From positions 1-64,000 of the forward strand of contig NZ_RDSD01000003.1 in assembly GCF_003712195.1 (NCBI RefSeq): a DNA stretch of 64,000 bases, in the 5' to 3' direction. This stretch comes from Proteiniphilum sp. X52 (GTDB lineage Bacteria; Bacteroidota; Bacteroidia; Bacteroidales; Dysgonomonadaceae). Shown here piece by piece: positions 44,915 through 55,193 of the stretch (positions are counted from its first letter, which is position 1; each line of letters opens with the position of its first letter). The notes beneath the pieces were generated by a model. The model saw only the letters and a list, made by a program, of their open reading frames with translations. It ran no database searches and was not told where the DNA came from. Position numbers and translations under genes: made by a program.

Positions 44915-46033
44915 ATGAAACTGTACAAAGGGATAGTAGTCGTATTATTAATGGTTGGGATATTTACCGGTTGCCATAATTCCGATAAAAACACCCAGAG
45001 CCGGGTTGCGGTCACCTACTCAAATCCGTTGCCGGTGGCTTTTGGTGATCCGTTTATTCTTTCCGCTTCGGACGGGAAATATTATATGTATGGCACGGGT
45101 GGTGTGGAGAAAGGATTTGCTGCCTATAGTTCCGGCAACCTTGTCGATTGGCATTTCGAAGGACAGGTCTATTCGGGAGACCAACCCGGTTCATGGACGG
45201 TAAAGAACTATTGGGCGCCCGAAGTGTATGAAATCGACGGGCATTACTATATGTTTTTCAGTGCCGACTGGAAGGAAAATCCGACCCATGAACTGGAAAA
45301 CTTCCGTATTGGTGTGGCGGTGGCCAACCAACCCACAGGCCCGTTTACCGAGATATCCGACAAGCCGTTGTTCGATCCGGGCTATCCCATCATCGATGCC
45401 AATATACTGCGGCATGACGGCAGGACTTATCTTTATTATTCCCGTTGTTGCTACAAGAATCCGGTGGAAAGCGAGGTCGCCCAATGGGCGCGTGAGCGAA
45501 ATCTCTTTGATGAGATCGAGGAAAGTTGGGTGTATGGCGTGGAAATCTCCGATGATTTCACCGCCGTTGTCGGCGAGCCGGTACTACTTCTGCAACCCCC
45601 CTCCACCATGGACGATCCGCAGACGGAGTGGGAGAGCCGTTCCGTGACTTCGGGAGAGGTGAACCGCCGTTGGACCGAGGGGTCGTTCGCCTTTGAGCAT
45701 AACGGTAAGATCTATATGATGTATTCCGCAAATTTCTTCGGAGGGGAGAATTATGCGGTAGGATATGCTGTGGCTGATCATCCGTTAGGGCCGTTTACCA
45801 AGGCGGAAAACAATCCGGTGCTCGAAAAGAACGTCGCAATGGGCGGAGAAGTAACCGGTACCGGACATAATATGGTGGTCTGGTCGAAAGATGGTGAGAA
45901 GATGTATTGTGTATATCATGGACGTACCCAAAACACGGGTAGTGAAAGGGTTGTTTTCATCGATGAGATGAAAATCGATGAGAACGGAGTGCTTACCGTG
46001 GATGGCCCCTCCACGTCACAAAAAGAATTGTAA
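44915..46033 (+). CDS. Glycoside hydrolase family 43-type lipoprotein
   Basis: A lipobox GIFTGC (Cys20) is followed by a five-bladed beta-propeller: PLPVAFGDPFILSASDGKYYMYGT (catalytic Asp in GDPF), WAPEVYEIDGHYYMFFSAD, DANILRHDGRTYLYYSR, then WTEGSFAFEHNGKIYMMYSA, where the Glu is the expected general acid, and GTGHNMVVW. The family acts on arabinan, xylan and related glycans. The specificity is unknown. The next gene (PNPOx-like) starts 6 bp later. Confidence 0.85.
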   Translation: MKLYKGIVVVLLMVGIFTGCHNSDKNTQSRVAVTYSNPLPVAFGDPFILSASDGKYYMYGTGGVEKGFAAYSSGNLVDWHFEGQVYSGDQPGSWTVKNYWAPEVYEIDGHYYMFFSADWKENPTHELENFRIGVAVANQPTGPFTEISDKPLFDPGYPIIDANILRHDGRTYLYYSRCCYKNPVESEVAQWARERNLFDEIEESWVYGVEISDDFTAVVGEPVLLLQPPSTMDDPQTEWESRSVTSGEVNRRWTEGSFAFEHNGKIYMMYSANFFGGENYAVGYAVADHPLGPFTKAENNPVLEKNVAMGGEVTGTGHNMVVWSKDGEKMYCVYHGRTQNTGSERVVFIDEMKIDENGVLTVDGPSTSQKEL

Positions 46034-46039
46034 AGCCAT

Positions 46040-46543
46040 ATGAGAACATATCCGTTAGAGGGTGAGGAACGTATCGAGAAAGTGATCCGGGCGTGCAAGC
46101 TTTGCTACTTGGGGATGGCCGATGAAAACGGAAGGCCTTATGTGTTGCCCATGAATTTCGGGTATGAAAAGGGAGTGGTATATCTGCATTCCGCACAGAA
46201 GGGAGGTTCCATTTCCATATTGGAGAAGAATCCGCAGGTCTGCATTACTTTCTGCACCGATCCCGGTTTAGTGTGGCAGGACGAAGAGGTGGCTTGCAGC
46301 TATCGGATGCGGGCAGAGAGTGTAATCTGTCACGGTAAGGTCATGTTTGAAGAAGACTTCGATGAAAAAGTGAAGGCGTTGAATATCATCATGCGTCAGT
46401 ATTCCGGCAGGGAATTCAGTTATTCTGCCCCCGCGGTTAGAAATGTGAAGATATGGAAAGTCGCGCCGGATGAAGTTTCCGCCAAAGAGTTCGGGGTGCC
46501 GAGCAAAAACGCGGCAAGATATAAAGACCGTGCTCAGTTTTAA
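46040..46543 (+). CDS. PNPOx-like flavin-binding split-barrel protein (NimA-like)
   Basis: Short split-barrel protein with VIRACKLCYLGMADENGRPYVLPMNFGYEKGVVYLHSA at residues ~15-55, the usual FMN-binding block of the pyridoxamine 5'-phosphate oxidase-like family, and CITFCTDPGLVW and YRSVIC-like strands. Members bind FMN or haem; NimA types reduce nitroimidazoles. The activity of this one is not fixed by the sequence. It starts 6 bp after the GH43 gene. Confidence 0.8.
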   Translation: MRTYPLEGEERIEKVIRACKLCYLGMADENGRPYVLPMNFGYEKGVVYLHSAQKGGSISILEKNPQVCITFCTDPGLVWQDEEVACSYRMRAESVICHGKVMFEEDFDEKVKALNIIMRQYSGREFSYSAPAVRNVKIWKVAPDEVSAKEFGVPSKNAARYKDRAQF

Positions 46544-46627
46544 ACGTTGAGATAAAACTTTAGTCCATACGTTGTTGTTGAATAGATAAAGAAGATGGAT
46601 ATTACTCTCTGAAATATTAAGATAAAA

Positions 46628-47080
46628 ATGAAAAAAATAACCATACTTTTTGCAGTATTGATGGTGATCGTTTCCGTCTCAGCGGCAGAGCCGAAGGAAA
46701 AGAAGACCGCGAAACCGATAGAGCTGACAAAAGCAACTTTCTTAGAGAAAGTGTTCGATTATGAGAAGAATCCCGAGGAGTGGAGCTACAATGGAGATAA
46801 GCCGGCGATAGTGGATTTTTATGCCGACTGGTGCGGTCCCTGTCGGATCGTATCGCCTATTCTTAAGGATCTGGCCGCGGAATATGGAGATGAGATTTAT
46901 GTCTACAAGATAAATGTGGATAAAGAGCCGGAATTGGCTGCCCTGTTTGGGGCCCGAAGCATTCCGATGTTCCTGTTTATTCCCATGAATGAAACGCCAC
47001 AGGTGGGAATGGGGGCGCTTCCCAAAAAATCATTTAAAGAAGTGATCGACACTTTCCTGTTAAAAAAGGATCACCTTTGA
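46628..47080 (+). CDS. Periplasmic thioredoxin-family protein
   Basis: A signal peptide (MKKITILFAVLMVIVSVSAA) is followed by a thioredoxin fold with the active site DFYADWCGPCRIVSPIL and the cis-Pro loop ARSIPMFLF. It is probably an exported thiol oxidoreductase for envelope proteins. The spacer after it (47081-47171) is rich in gcttcgcgc-type short repeats. Confidence 0.88.
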   Translation: MKKITILFAVLMVIVSVSAAEPKEKKTAKPIELTKATFLEKVFDYEKNPEEWSYNGDKPAIVDFYADWCGPCRIVSPILKDLAAEYGDEIYVYKINVDKEPELAALFGARSIPMFLFIPMNETPQVGMGALPKKSFKEVIDTFLLKKDHL

Positions 47081-47171
47081 TGGCAACGCGCTTCGCGCCT
47101 TACAATCATGGTATGCTTCGCGCGAATATGGCTTCAGCGATAATGTGCTCCGCACGATAGGAGATAGGGGG

Positions 47172-47957
47172 ATGATTACAAGTTTGCAGAATCCGGCGGT
47201 AAAGAATATTGTAAAGTTAGCGAAAAGTAAAGAGAGGAAGGAACAGCAGCTTTTCGTGATCGAAGGAGCGCGGGAATTATCGCTGGCATTGCAGGGCGGT
47301 TACCGGCCCGAAGCGGTGTATGTTTGCCGGGAGATGTTCCAAAAGACAAAATACCCCGGCCTGCTCAGTTCCCTTTCCGAAGAGAGAGTGTTCGACATCT
47401 CATTGACGGTCTTCTCCAAGATTGCCTACCGCGAGAATTCCGACGGTATAGTGGCGCTGGCCAGGCCAAAGTCGCATGGGTTGGGTGATCTGACCCTGTC
47501 CGCCAACCCATTCCTTATACTCCTCGAATCTGTGGAGAAGCCGGGTAACCTGGGTGCCATCCTCCGTACCGCCGACGCTGCCGCGGTAGACGCCCTGCTG
47601 GTGTGCGATCCGCAGACCGACCTCTATAATCCCAATGTAGTGCGTTCGAGCGTGGGAGGGCTTTTCACCGTGCAGACGGCCGTCTGTTCTTCCGAAGAGG
47701 CGTTAGCATGGCTACAGGCTAACAAGATCCGTTCATTTGCGGCGGAGCTGCAAGCGGCCGAGTTCTACCAGAACATAGATTTTACACATCCTTCGGCCAT
47801 CGTTATGGGTACCGAGGCAGAGGGGCTATCCGATTTCTGGTTGAATAATGCGACAAAGCGAATCAAAATCCCCATGCGTGGGAAAATCGATTCGCTTAAC
47901 GTGTCGGTATCCACTGCCGTGCTTACCTTCGAAGCTATGCGGCAGCGAGGGTTTTAA
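47172..47957 (+). CDS. SpoU/TrmH-family RNA 2'-O-methyltransferase
   Basis: The start at ATG 47172 (MITSLQNPAVKNIVKL) is the family start; the N-terminal substrate-binding domain is followed by the knotted SPOUT core: LLESVEKPGNLGAILRTADA (motif 1), IVMGTEAEGLSDFWL (motif 2) and IKIPMRGKIDSLNVSVSTAVLTFE (motif 3). It methylates rRNA or tRNA; the target is unknown. It converges with the GH16 gene (15 bp between stops). Confidence 0.88.
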   Translation: MITSLQNPAVKNIVKLAKSKERKEQQLFVIEGARELSLALQGGYRPEAVYVCREMFQKTKYPGLLSSLSEERVFDISLTVFSKIAYRENSDGIVALARPKSHGLGDLTLSANPFLILLESVEKPGNLGAILRTADAAAVDALLVCDPQTDLYNPNVVRSSVGGLFTVQTAVCSSEEALAWLQANKIRSFAAELQAAEFYQNIDFTHPSAIVMGTEAEGLSDFWLNNATKRIKIPMRGKIDSLNVSVSTAVLTFEAMRQRGF

Positions 47958-47972
47958 TGACTTCCTCCCCTG

Positions 47973-48818
47973 TTATGGGCTGGTTCTTTGATATACTCTT
48001 ACATAATCAATCTGATAATGATGGGGGAAAAGAGAGTCATCTACCCCCATCCGTCCGCCCCAATTACCTCCGATTGCAAGATTCAGCAGGAGGTGAAACC
48101 GCCGGTCGAAAGGCCATTCGGCAAATCCGGTGCCTTCGTTCCTGAAGGTATAATGTTGGGGCTGGTCATCGACATAGACCCGGTACTCGTCTTCTTCCCA
48201 TTCAAGGATATAGGTGTGAAAAGTGGAATGGCAAGTGGGAACCTCTATGTATCCGCTTGTTTGAGTTCCCAGCACATGATTGTAGCTTTTGGTATGTGCG
48301 GTACTGACAATGGTATCGGGATTATAGCCCACGTTCTCCATAATGTCTATTTCACCGCTGTCGGGCCATCCGCCATACACGTTGTCGGTGGGAAGCATCC
48401 AGATGGCAGGCCATGTACCCACTCCGGTGGGGAGTTTTGCCCTGATCTCGAAACGGCCGTAAAGCCAGTCTCCTTTCCCTTTGGTGATAAGACGCGCGGA
48501 GGTGTAGCGTTTGCCGTCCATGCTGTCGACGCGGGCTGTGATGGTCAGCAGGCCATCATGCACATAGGTGTTGAGGGAATCGTAGGCAGTATAGTGCTGC
48601 AACTCGTTGTTGCCCCAATCCCATTTGTTGCCTTCGGTGTCGTGGCTCCATTTGGTGGAGTCGGGTAATCCCGTGTAATCAAATTCTTCATTCCAGACCA
48701 ATTCCCATGTCCCGGTAGGGGTGGTGATGGTTTGGTAATCGGGCGTATCGGCTTTTTTGTTGACGCAGGCAATAAAAAGGGGAGCCAAAAGGATAAATGA
48801 AAGTAATCTGTTTGTCAT
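47973..48818 (-). CDS. Glycoside hydrolase family 16 lipoprotein (beta-glucanase/laminarinase-like)
   Basis: A lipobox FIAC (Cys ~18) from the start at ATG 48818 gives a surface lipoprotein. The catalytic motif ExDxxE is present as GEIDIMENVG, with upstream WPAIWMLP and downstream HTYILEWEEDEYRVYVDD and LLLNLAIGGNWGG, all classical GH16. It is expected to cut beta-1,3- or mixed-linkage glucans. It is the last gene of the susCD locus, 109 bp after susD. Confidence 0.9.
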   Translation of the reverse strand: MTNRLLSFILLAPLFIACVNKKADTPDYQTITTPTGTWELVWNEEFDYTGLPDSTKWSHDTEGNKWDWGNNELQHYTAYDSLNTYVHDGLLTITARVDSMDGKRYTSARLITKGKGDWLYGRFEIRAKLPTGVGTWPAIWMLPTDNVYGGWPDSGEIDIMENVGYNPDTIVSTAHTKSYNHVLGTQTSGYIEVPTCHSTFHTYILEWEEDEYRVYVDDQPQHYTFRNEGTGFAEWPFDRRFHLLLNLAIGGNWGGRMGVDDSLFPHHYQIDYVRVYQRTSP

Positions 48819-48927
48819 TAAAATCGTATGATGGTTATCATATAACGGTGAAAAAATCGCTTCTTTCGGAATTATTCCTGAACTTACTCCTGAACAATTC
48901 TCAAAACAAGCGATCAAAATTAAATGT

Positions 48928-50463
48928 TTATTTCAAAATCCACATGATTTTGTTTATTTCATCATATCCGTCGTATTGACGGTTCAATGCCTGTTCCAGA
49001 TTTTCCCTGTTATGGCTTGCTTCACTTGCCGGGTAGAGCCAACGCATGGGAATGCCATTTTTGTTGTTCTCATTCAGGCTGGTCTCCGGATTGACGGGGA
49101 ATTCCGGGTATTCATTGCGGCGGTATTCAAAATAGCTGCTTTTCGGATCTTGCATGAATTGCAGGATATAACGCTGCATCCATATCTGTTTCAGTTGATC
49201 GTCGAGCGTGGTTTTGAACGCAGCTTCACCGGTGAAATAGGCGTCGATATATTCCTGCGTGATGGGCATGCCATGCGCAGCGTTGCCATTGGCTTGTGTC
49301 ATTATATCGGTTAATGCAGCTTTCACTCCCGATTCATAATAGGCTTTGGCCTCTCCCGATATCCATCCTTTCAGCACGGCTTCTGCCAGGATCAACTCCT
49401 GTTCGGCAAAAGTGATAAGCCTCAATGGCTCGGAAGCTTCTTCTTGTAGGTATCTTTTATTGATCAGTGAATAGAGGTTGGCGCTGTGCCCTGCATTCAT
49501 TTGGACATATGCGATCTCTACGTCAACACCCCTGTACGCTGCCGGATCGGATGCTCCGTATCCATCTGCAATAAGTGCTCCTGCCGGCTCGGCGAAATAA
49601 TACATCCTTCTGTCATTCAGTAGCTTCAGGTTGTCTATCATCAGGGAGCTCAGGATAGTCCGGCTGGTAAAAAGATCGTTCGTGCCGGAAAGAGGATGCC
49701 TGTTTTGGGAAGAGTAAGTAAGCCCGTAAAATCCGGTGGAAGCATCCATAAGATTTCCTGCTGAAACAATTTCTGCAAACCGAGAACCCACATTGATACC
49801 ACCTATGGACTCTTTGTTGCTTACAGACATCAATACTTTAAGGGCAAAAGAATTGACCGCTTTCCTCCATTTGACGGGATTTCCGTTGTAAGGAGTGGGA
49901 TCTCCTTGAAAAGTGGTTCCGTTCGCAAAATATTGATCTGCCGCCCGAAGTTCGTCCAGCACGCCTTTCAATACCTGTTCCTGCGGATCATATTTCACTT
50001 TATAAATACCTTGTGCCCCTTGTCCGGCGTCACTATAAGGAATATCTCCCATTTCCATGGTGAGGCGGTAAAAGGTATAAGCTTTGGCGAAAGCACCGAG
50101 TCCCTTGTAGGAATCCTCCATGATACCTCCTTCTGCATATTCAATCATCTTTTCAATATTCGGCAGGATGGTCATCAGCCCAAAATCACCTCCTCCGATT
50201 TTGTTGTACTGCTGATCCATTTGCCCTTCATTGGCATATCCCACGTATTTGGGAAGTGCGTTATCTCCAATCATTATTTTGGCGTCTCTTCCGGAAAACC
50301 TGGTATAACGCAATATCACGTTTGTAGCCAATAGCGAAGCACTGACCGTTGTCGTGTCATCGGGATTAGAATTTATTTCGTCAAAATTGTTACAGCCGAA
50401 AAGCAGTAATAATGACAAAATAGGAACCCCGGTGCGGGTTATATATTTATTGAATCTTTTCAT
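48928..50463 (-). CDS. SusD/RagB-family glycan-binding lipoprotein (SusD-like_2 type)
   Basis: A lipobox LLLFGC (Cys ~24) and mainly alpha-helical TPR-like structure, with TAKAYTFYRLTMEMGDIPYSDAG and FAEQELILAEAVLKGW blocks, mark a SusD-type surface glycan-binding protein. It forms a lid on the SusC barrel and delivers oligosaccharides. The start is set at ATG 50463 (MKRFNKYITR). It starts 34 bp after susC. Confidence 0.88.
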   Translation of the reverse strand: MKRFNKYITRTGVPILSLLLLFGCNNFDEINSNPDDTTTVSASLLATNVILRYTRFSGRDAKIMIGDNALPKYVGYANEGQMDQQYNKIGGGDFGLMTILPNIEKMIEYAEGGIMEDSYKGLGAFAKAYTFYRLTMEMGDIPYSDAGQGAQGIYKVKYDPQEQVLKGVLDELRAADQYFANGTTFQGDPTPYNGNPVKWRKAVNSFALKVLMSVSNKESIGGINVGSRFAEIVSAGNLMDASTGFYGLTYSSQNRHPLSGTNDLFTSRTILSSLMIDNLKLLNDRRMYYFAEPAGALIADGYGASDPAAYRGVDVEIAYVQMNAGHSANLYSLINKRYLQEEASEPLRLITFAEQELILAEAVLKGWISGEAKAYYESGVKAALTDIMTQANGNAAHGMPITQEYIDAYFTGEAAFKTTLDDQLKQIWMQRYILQFMQDPKSSYFEYRRNEYPEFPVNPETSLNENNKNGIPMRWLYPASEASHNRENLEQALNRQYDGYDEINKIMWILK

Positions 50464-50497
50464 ATGCTGTTTCTTTAAAATCATAGTTTATTGCTTG

Positions 50498-53400
50498 TTA
50501 AAATACCACTTTTAAGTTGAATCCTAAGTAGCGGATCGAGGGATCGCTAAAATTTTCATAACCGCCATCGGGGTCGGAGAACTTGAACTGCTTAGCCCAC
50601 AGAAATACATTTTGCCCGATAGCCGATATGGATGCACTTTTTGCCCTGAACTTACTGCTTGCCTTTTTTGGTAAGTCATATGTCAAAGAGATTTCCCTTA
50701 ACTTGAAGAAGGTGGTCGAATAGGCATCCACCGGAGAGGGAGAACCGCCCCACGCCGTACCCTTGTGGTAGGCGTTCATGTAGCTTTGATAAGTTACCGC
50801 CACATCATTGGGAGCATAGACCCTTGTGTCGCTGGTGATATTTCCGTAGGTATCATAAGTCGCTTCCCCGGATACAACCTTTACTCCCTGGCCGGTATAA
50901 TTACTAGTCCCGGGATTGTTTGCATCGAGGAACCTTTCCGGTACCACAGAATTGGGATGTGACCCCGCCCTCCACATATACATTTCAGTGGTAGTCTGCG
51001 CGATTCCGCCCACACGTCCGTCAAGTGCGATTCCGAGGGTGAAATCCTTGTAGCTGAGAGAGGTTCCTATGCCCCAAATCCAATCGGGATCGGCATAGCC
51101 ATACAGTGATGTGAATGAGTTATATAACGGTAAACCGTTGTTGTGGATGATATTTCCTTGCGGGTCTCTCTGGTAGTCGTTCAATATATAATGATCCGCC
51201 CTTTTTCCTACGGCTACCCACGGTTTGTCGGTGGAATGAACCGAGTCGATCTGTGTATAATAGCGGGCATATTTAGACCAGTTCAGTGTTACATCCCATT
51301 GAAGGTCTTTTGTTTTTACCGGTGTCACATTGGCCGTGATCTCCACTCCTTTCCGGGTAATCTCTTCGTCAATATTGATAAAATTGGATGTATAACCCGA
51401 AGCAGGACTGATGGCTGCCGACCGGAGGAAATCATACATTCTCTTCTGATAGTAAGAGACGTCGAGTGAGGCCCTGTTCTTGAAGATGTTGATGGCAGTT
51501 CCCACTTCAAATGTTGATGCTGATTCCGGACGTACATCTGTTCCTTTTATAGATGTCGGGAAGGCGGCGGAACTTAAATCACCCCATGCGTTGGATGTGA
51601 TGGAGTAGACCGAATTGATGGCATATATTCCGGCCGGTGTTTTGGATGAAGTCCAAGACCCTCTTAATTTCCATAACGAGAGCCAATTGTAATCAGGCAG
51701 CAGTTCCGAAGCGATGAAGCTACCCGAAACTGAAGGATAGAGGTATGAACGGGTGGATTCGGAGAGTGTCGAACTCCAGTCGTTACGCAATGTTGCTTCC
51801 GCATACACCATGCTCTTCCATGAGAAACCTACTCTTCCGTATAAACTGTTTACCTGTTGCCTGTAAATGACAGATCTCACAGCCGCCGGATTGACGGATG
51901 CTTTCAACGAATAGAAAGCGGGAATAGTCAACCCTCCCTGGGTACGGGCTTCAATACCGTCATCCTGTCTGTAATAGATGGTTCCCCCGATAAAACTTTC
52001 AAGGCGGAAATCACCGAAAGATTTGTCGGCAGATATCAACAGGTCGTTATTCACACTATATCCTCTTCCCAGACCTGTATTGAATGATCCTCTTTGGGAC
52101 TCTCCCCAAATCTCGGTTCCACCGTTTAGCACTGTTGCACTGCCTGCACCCTGAAATGACCCTTTTGAAACGGTTATCTCCTTTTTATCGCTGTATATAT
52201 CGAACCCGGTCCGTGCTGTCGCTTTGAGCCAGTCGTTAAAGTTGTAGTCGATGGAAACAGACCCGTTAAAGATGTCCCTGTTGCTGCTGCGCGTCCTTTC
52301 GTATCTGTCGAAATAGGGATTGTTATTGCCGGCCGTGTAGCTGTTGTTTTGCACCTCATTGGGAATGAGCCAATAGTCTTTGTATTGTCTTAAGTCCCAA
52401 TCAGGAGCAGACCAAATGAGGAGCGAGTACATGGGATCATAACCCGTATATCCGCTGAAACCGGTGTTGGGTGTGGCCTGCTTATTATAGGTCATCGACG
52501 CTGCCAGGAGGAACTTGTCGATTCTCATGTCTCCGCCCAAACCGAATGTCAGTTTGTTATAGATTGAATTAGGATATTGTCCCTTATTGTTGATCCATGT
52601 GGCGGATGTGCGGAAACTTCCGTATTCACCCTGTTGCGTGATGCTGACGTTGTTATTCAGGATATATCCTGTTTCAAGGAAATTCTTGAAGTTATCCTTT
52701 CCGATAGGAAGATAGGGCATCGGTCTCATTGTTTTCGATACGGGATCCCATTGGATGACTTCCCGTCCGTCTAAAGGTGTGCCCCACGAACCGTCGCCAG
52801 TACGGACATATTCCGCTTTTCCGTCCGCATTGATCCGAACGACACGGCCAAAATCGGATTGTAACTCGGGAATAGCCAAGTGGCCTGCAGCGAACATTGT
52901 GCCTGAATTGACCTGGATAGAAAGACCGGTGGCAGATAATCCTTTTTTAGTGGTTACCATGATAGCTCCGCTTGATCCTCTGTAACCATATAGGGCCGAG
53001 GCGGTGGCTCCTTTTAATACGCTGAGGCTCTCTATGTCGTCTGAAGGCACGTCACGTAATGTCATATTGGCGTAGGCTACGCCGTCAATAACGAGGAGCG
53101 GCTCTTCCCCACGGATCTGGATAGAGGGAGCTTCTGCAAACTCGGTGCTGTTGCGGACAAGCAGACCGGCTACCTTCCCGGTTAAAGAAGTTCCTACATC
53201 GACACCCTTTACCGTCTGTAAACCGTCTCCGGTAACCGACTGGACAGAATATCCCAACGCTTTCTCCTCACGTTTGATGCCTAATGCGGTCACCACCACT
53301 TCGTTGAGCATGGCCGTGTTTTCCTGCATCACCACATCGAAAATGGTGCTGACACTCGTGTCTAGGATGACATCGCCATATCCGAGATAGCTGATTTTCA

Positions 53401-53911
53401 GCTTGGCATTACGTGTGACACTCAACGAGAAACCTCCGTCATAGTCGCTGACAGTACCGTTACCTGGGACACCCTCCTCAATGATATTGGCACCGATAAT
53501 TGGCTCACCGATCTCATCCATGATCCTTCCTTTTACAGTCACCTTGTTTTGCTGTGTTGTGGCCGATGGCAGGTCTTGGTTACTTCCGCCATCCTTTTTT
53601 ACCAATACAATGATGTTGTTTTCATTTTGCCTGTATTCGATATCGGTGCCCGATAGTAATTGTTGCAGAGCGGCATCGATGCTTGAATTGGTGAGCCGTA
53701 GGTTGATCTGCTTTTCCAGCCCGGCAAGAGATTCATTGTAGAAAAATTTGTAACTGCTTACTTTTTCAATCTCTTTTAATGCCTCACGCAGTGGTTTATT
53801 CTGCACATTCACGGTAATTTGCGCAAAGAGCTGACCTGCTACTATCCATAAAAGCAAAAGCATGGAGAGTTTTGCAAAAGGATGTTTCTTCAAAAATCGT
53901 TTCTTCCCCAT
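50498..53911 (-). CDS. SusC/RagA TonB-linked outer-membrane transporter with STN domain
   Basis: After a signal peptide (~1-30) comes an STN (secretin/TonB short N-terminal) domain (TVNVQNKPLREALKEIEKVS...NSSIDAALQQLL, ~33-105), then a carboxypeptidase-D-regulatory-like domain (VTVKGRIMDEIGEPIIGANI, ~125-200), the plug (GKVAGLLVRNS...LKGATASALYG) and a 22-strand barrel ending LGFNLKVVF. The STN domain is typical of transporters that signal to an FecR anti-sigma factor, and such genes lie just upstream. It imports oligosaccharides with SusD using TonB energy. Confidence 0.93.
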   Translation of the reverse strand: MGKKRFLKKHPFAKLSMLLLLWIVAGQLFAQITVNVQNKPLREALKEIEKVSSYKFFYNESLAGLEKQINLRLTNSSIDAALQQLLSGTDIEYRQNENNIIVLVKKDGGSNQDLPSATTQQNKVTVKGRIMDEIGEPIIGANIIEEGVPGNGTVSDYDGGFSLSVTRNAKLKISYLGYGDVILDTSVSTIFDVVMQENTAMLNEVVVTALGIKREEKALGYSVQSVTGDGLQTVKGVDVGTSLTGKVAGLLVRNSTEFAEAPSIQIRGEEPLLVIDGVAYANMTLRDVPSDDIESLSVLKGATASALYGYRGSSGAIMVTTKKGLSATGLSIQVNSGTMFAAGHLAIPELQSDFGRVVRINADGKAEYVRTGDGSWGTPLDGREVIQWDPVSKTMRPMPYLPIGKDNFKNFLETGYILNNNVSITQQGEYGSFRTSATWINNKGQYPNSIYNKLTFGLGGDMRIDKFLLAASMTYNKQATPNTGFSGYTGYDPMYSLLIWSAPDWDLRQYKDYWLIPNEVQNNSYTAGNNNPYFDRYERTRSSNRDIFNGSVSIDYNFNDWLKATARTGFDIYSDKKEITVSKGSFQGAGSATVLNGGTEIWGESQRGSFNTGLGRGYSVNNDLLISADKSFGDFRLESFIGGTIYYRQDDGIEARTQGGLTIPAFYSLKASVNPAAVRSVIYRQQVNSLYGRVGFSWKSMVYAEATLRNDWSSTLSESTRSYLYPSVSGSFIASELLPDYNWLSLWKLRGSWTSSKTPAGIYAINSVYSITSNAWGDLSSAAFPTSIKGTDVRPESASTFEVGTAINIFKNRASLDVSYYQKRMYDFLRSAAISPASGYTSNFINIDEEITRKGVEITANVTPVKTKDLQWDVTLNWSKYARYYTQIDSVHSTDKPWVAVGKRADHYILNDYQRDPQGNIIHNNGLPLYNSFTSLYGYADPDWIWGIGTSLSYKDFTLGIALDGRVGGIAQTTTEMYMWRAGSHPNSVVPERFLDANNPGTSNYTGQGVKVVSGEATYDTYGNITSDTRVYAPNDVAVTYQSYMNAYHKGTAWGGSPSPVDAYSTTFFKLREISLTYDLPKKASSKFRAKSASISAIGQNVFLWAKQFKFSDPDGGYENFSDPSIRYLGFNLKVVF

Positions 53912-54001
53912 AAATAAATAGATTTAATAAATATTGTTTTAGGTAGCCGGATAAAAATGGATGACCAATTCCTTAACCTGCTACTTAGAATACAAAAGAG
54001 T

Positions 54002-54027
54002 GAAATAAAACCGCTAATCTGTTAGCG
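54002..54027 (-). terminator. Hairpin between fecR and susC
   Basis: On the minus strand CGCTAA, loop cAGA, TTAGCG (54012-54027), followed by GGTTTTATTT. It probably ends the sigma/fecR transcript so that susC-susD-GH16 is a separate unit. Confidence 0.5.
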
Positions 54028-54146
54028 TTTATTAGGGTTTTTTAACAATAAAGACTCTGGTAATTATATCCCTCTTAAATTTCGAAAGCCATCTTATTCC
54101 TACTCGAGCAGAGACCTATAGATGTTTCGCGGGACACCCATAGCTT

Positions 54147-55124
54147 TTATTCTTCGTAATACAATTCAATGGTTGTGCCGTTCATTTCGTAATGCATGGG
54201 AGAGGTGAGAGAGAGTATATCCAAGGTATTACGGATACTATTGCTGCCTAATGTTCCGGAAAAACGAATGGAACGCAATTCATCGGATACGAAACGGATA
54301 TCAACGTTAAATACGCGTGATAAAGTGTGGGCAATTTCTTCGAAAGAACGGTTCTGGAAATAGAGGTTGCCGTTTTTCCATTCCACGAAATCGGAAGCAT
54401 AGACTTTGTCGGTGGTGAGAGTGTGATTAGTTTTATCGTATATTGCCCGTTCATTCTCCTCCAATATATATTCTTGTCCGTAGGCTGACACTTTCACCTT
54501 TCCTTCGAGTAAGACCGATGAGAAGAACTGTTCGGTGTCATAGGCGCTTACATTAAAAGCCGTTCCCAATGCCTGGATGTCCATTTCATTCGTCTTGACG
54601 GTAAAGGGCTGTTTTTTATCTTTTGCCACTTCGAAATAGGCTTCACCGGTGAGATATACATCACGTTCTTTTCGGCTGAACGTTTCATTGTAGGTGAGTG
54701 AAGATCCGGAGTTTAGCCAAACCCGGCTGCCATCGGCAAGCGTTATTTCCGCCTTTTCGCCCTTGCCGGCGGTAACGGTCACAGGGGTTCCGTTTCCCGC
54801 GATATTGGCGTTCATCAGGAAATATACAGAGAATGCGGAGATAAGAGGTAGGACAAAAATAGCGGCCCACCGTAGCGATCTTCTCCCTATTGGTTGGGCG
54901 AAGAGCGGTTTCTTTTTGACAGGGATAGAGGTGCGGATGCGCTCATACATACGGTTCAACGTTTCTTCGTCCATCCCCGGATCGGCATTTCTCAAACCCT
55001 CTTCCAGCATAGAGTGGATCTGCCGGTCATGCCGGAGCATTTCGGCGAGAAGTTGCTCTTCCGCTTCCGAAGCCTCGTCACGCAGGTATTTTTCAAAAAG
55101 CTCTATATGTTGATTTTTTCTCAT
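54147..55124 (-). CDS. FecR-family anti-sigma factor
   Basis: A cytoplasmic N-terminal region with helix LFEKYLRDEASEAEEQLLAEML, one membrane segment (WAAIFVLPLISAFSVYFLM, ~87-105) and the periplasmic FecR domain (AEITLADGSRVWLNSGSSLTY ... FSRKERDVYLTGEAYFEV), ending in a DUF4974-type STN-like domain (RSFEEIAHTLSRVFNVDIRF). It holds the adjacent sigma factor until SusC-STN signals substrate. Confidence 0.92.
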   Translation of the reverse strand: MRKNQHIELFEKYLRDEASEAEEQLLAEMLRHDRQIHSMLEEGLRNADPGMDEETLNRMYERIRTSIPVKKKPLFAQPIGRRSLRWAAIFVLPLISAFSVYFLMNANIAGNGTPVTVTAGKGEKAEITLADGSRVWLNSGSSLTYNETFSRKERDVYLTGEAYFEVAKDKKQPFTVKTNEMDIQALGTAFNVSAYDTEQFFSSVLLEGKVKVSAYGQEYILEENERAIYDKTNHTLTTDKVYASDFVEWKNGNLYFQNRSFEEIAHTLSRVFNVDIRFVSDELRSIRFSGTLGSNSIRNTLDILSLTSPMHYEMNGTTIELYYEE

Positions 55125-55193
55125 TATCTCTTTTGTCTGTCTGTTTATTAATACAGTTTATGGTCGGTTTTCCACTAATCCGTCAATCATTAA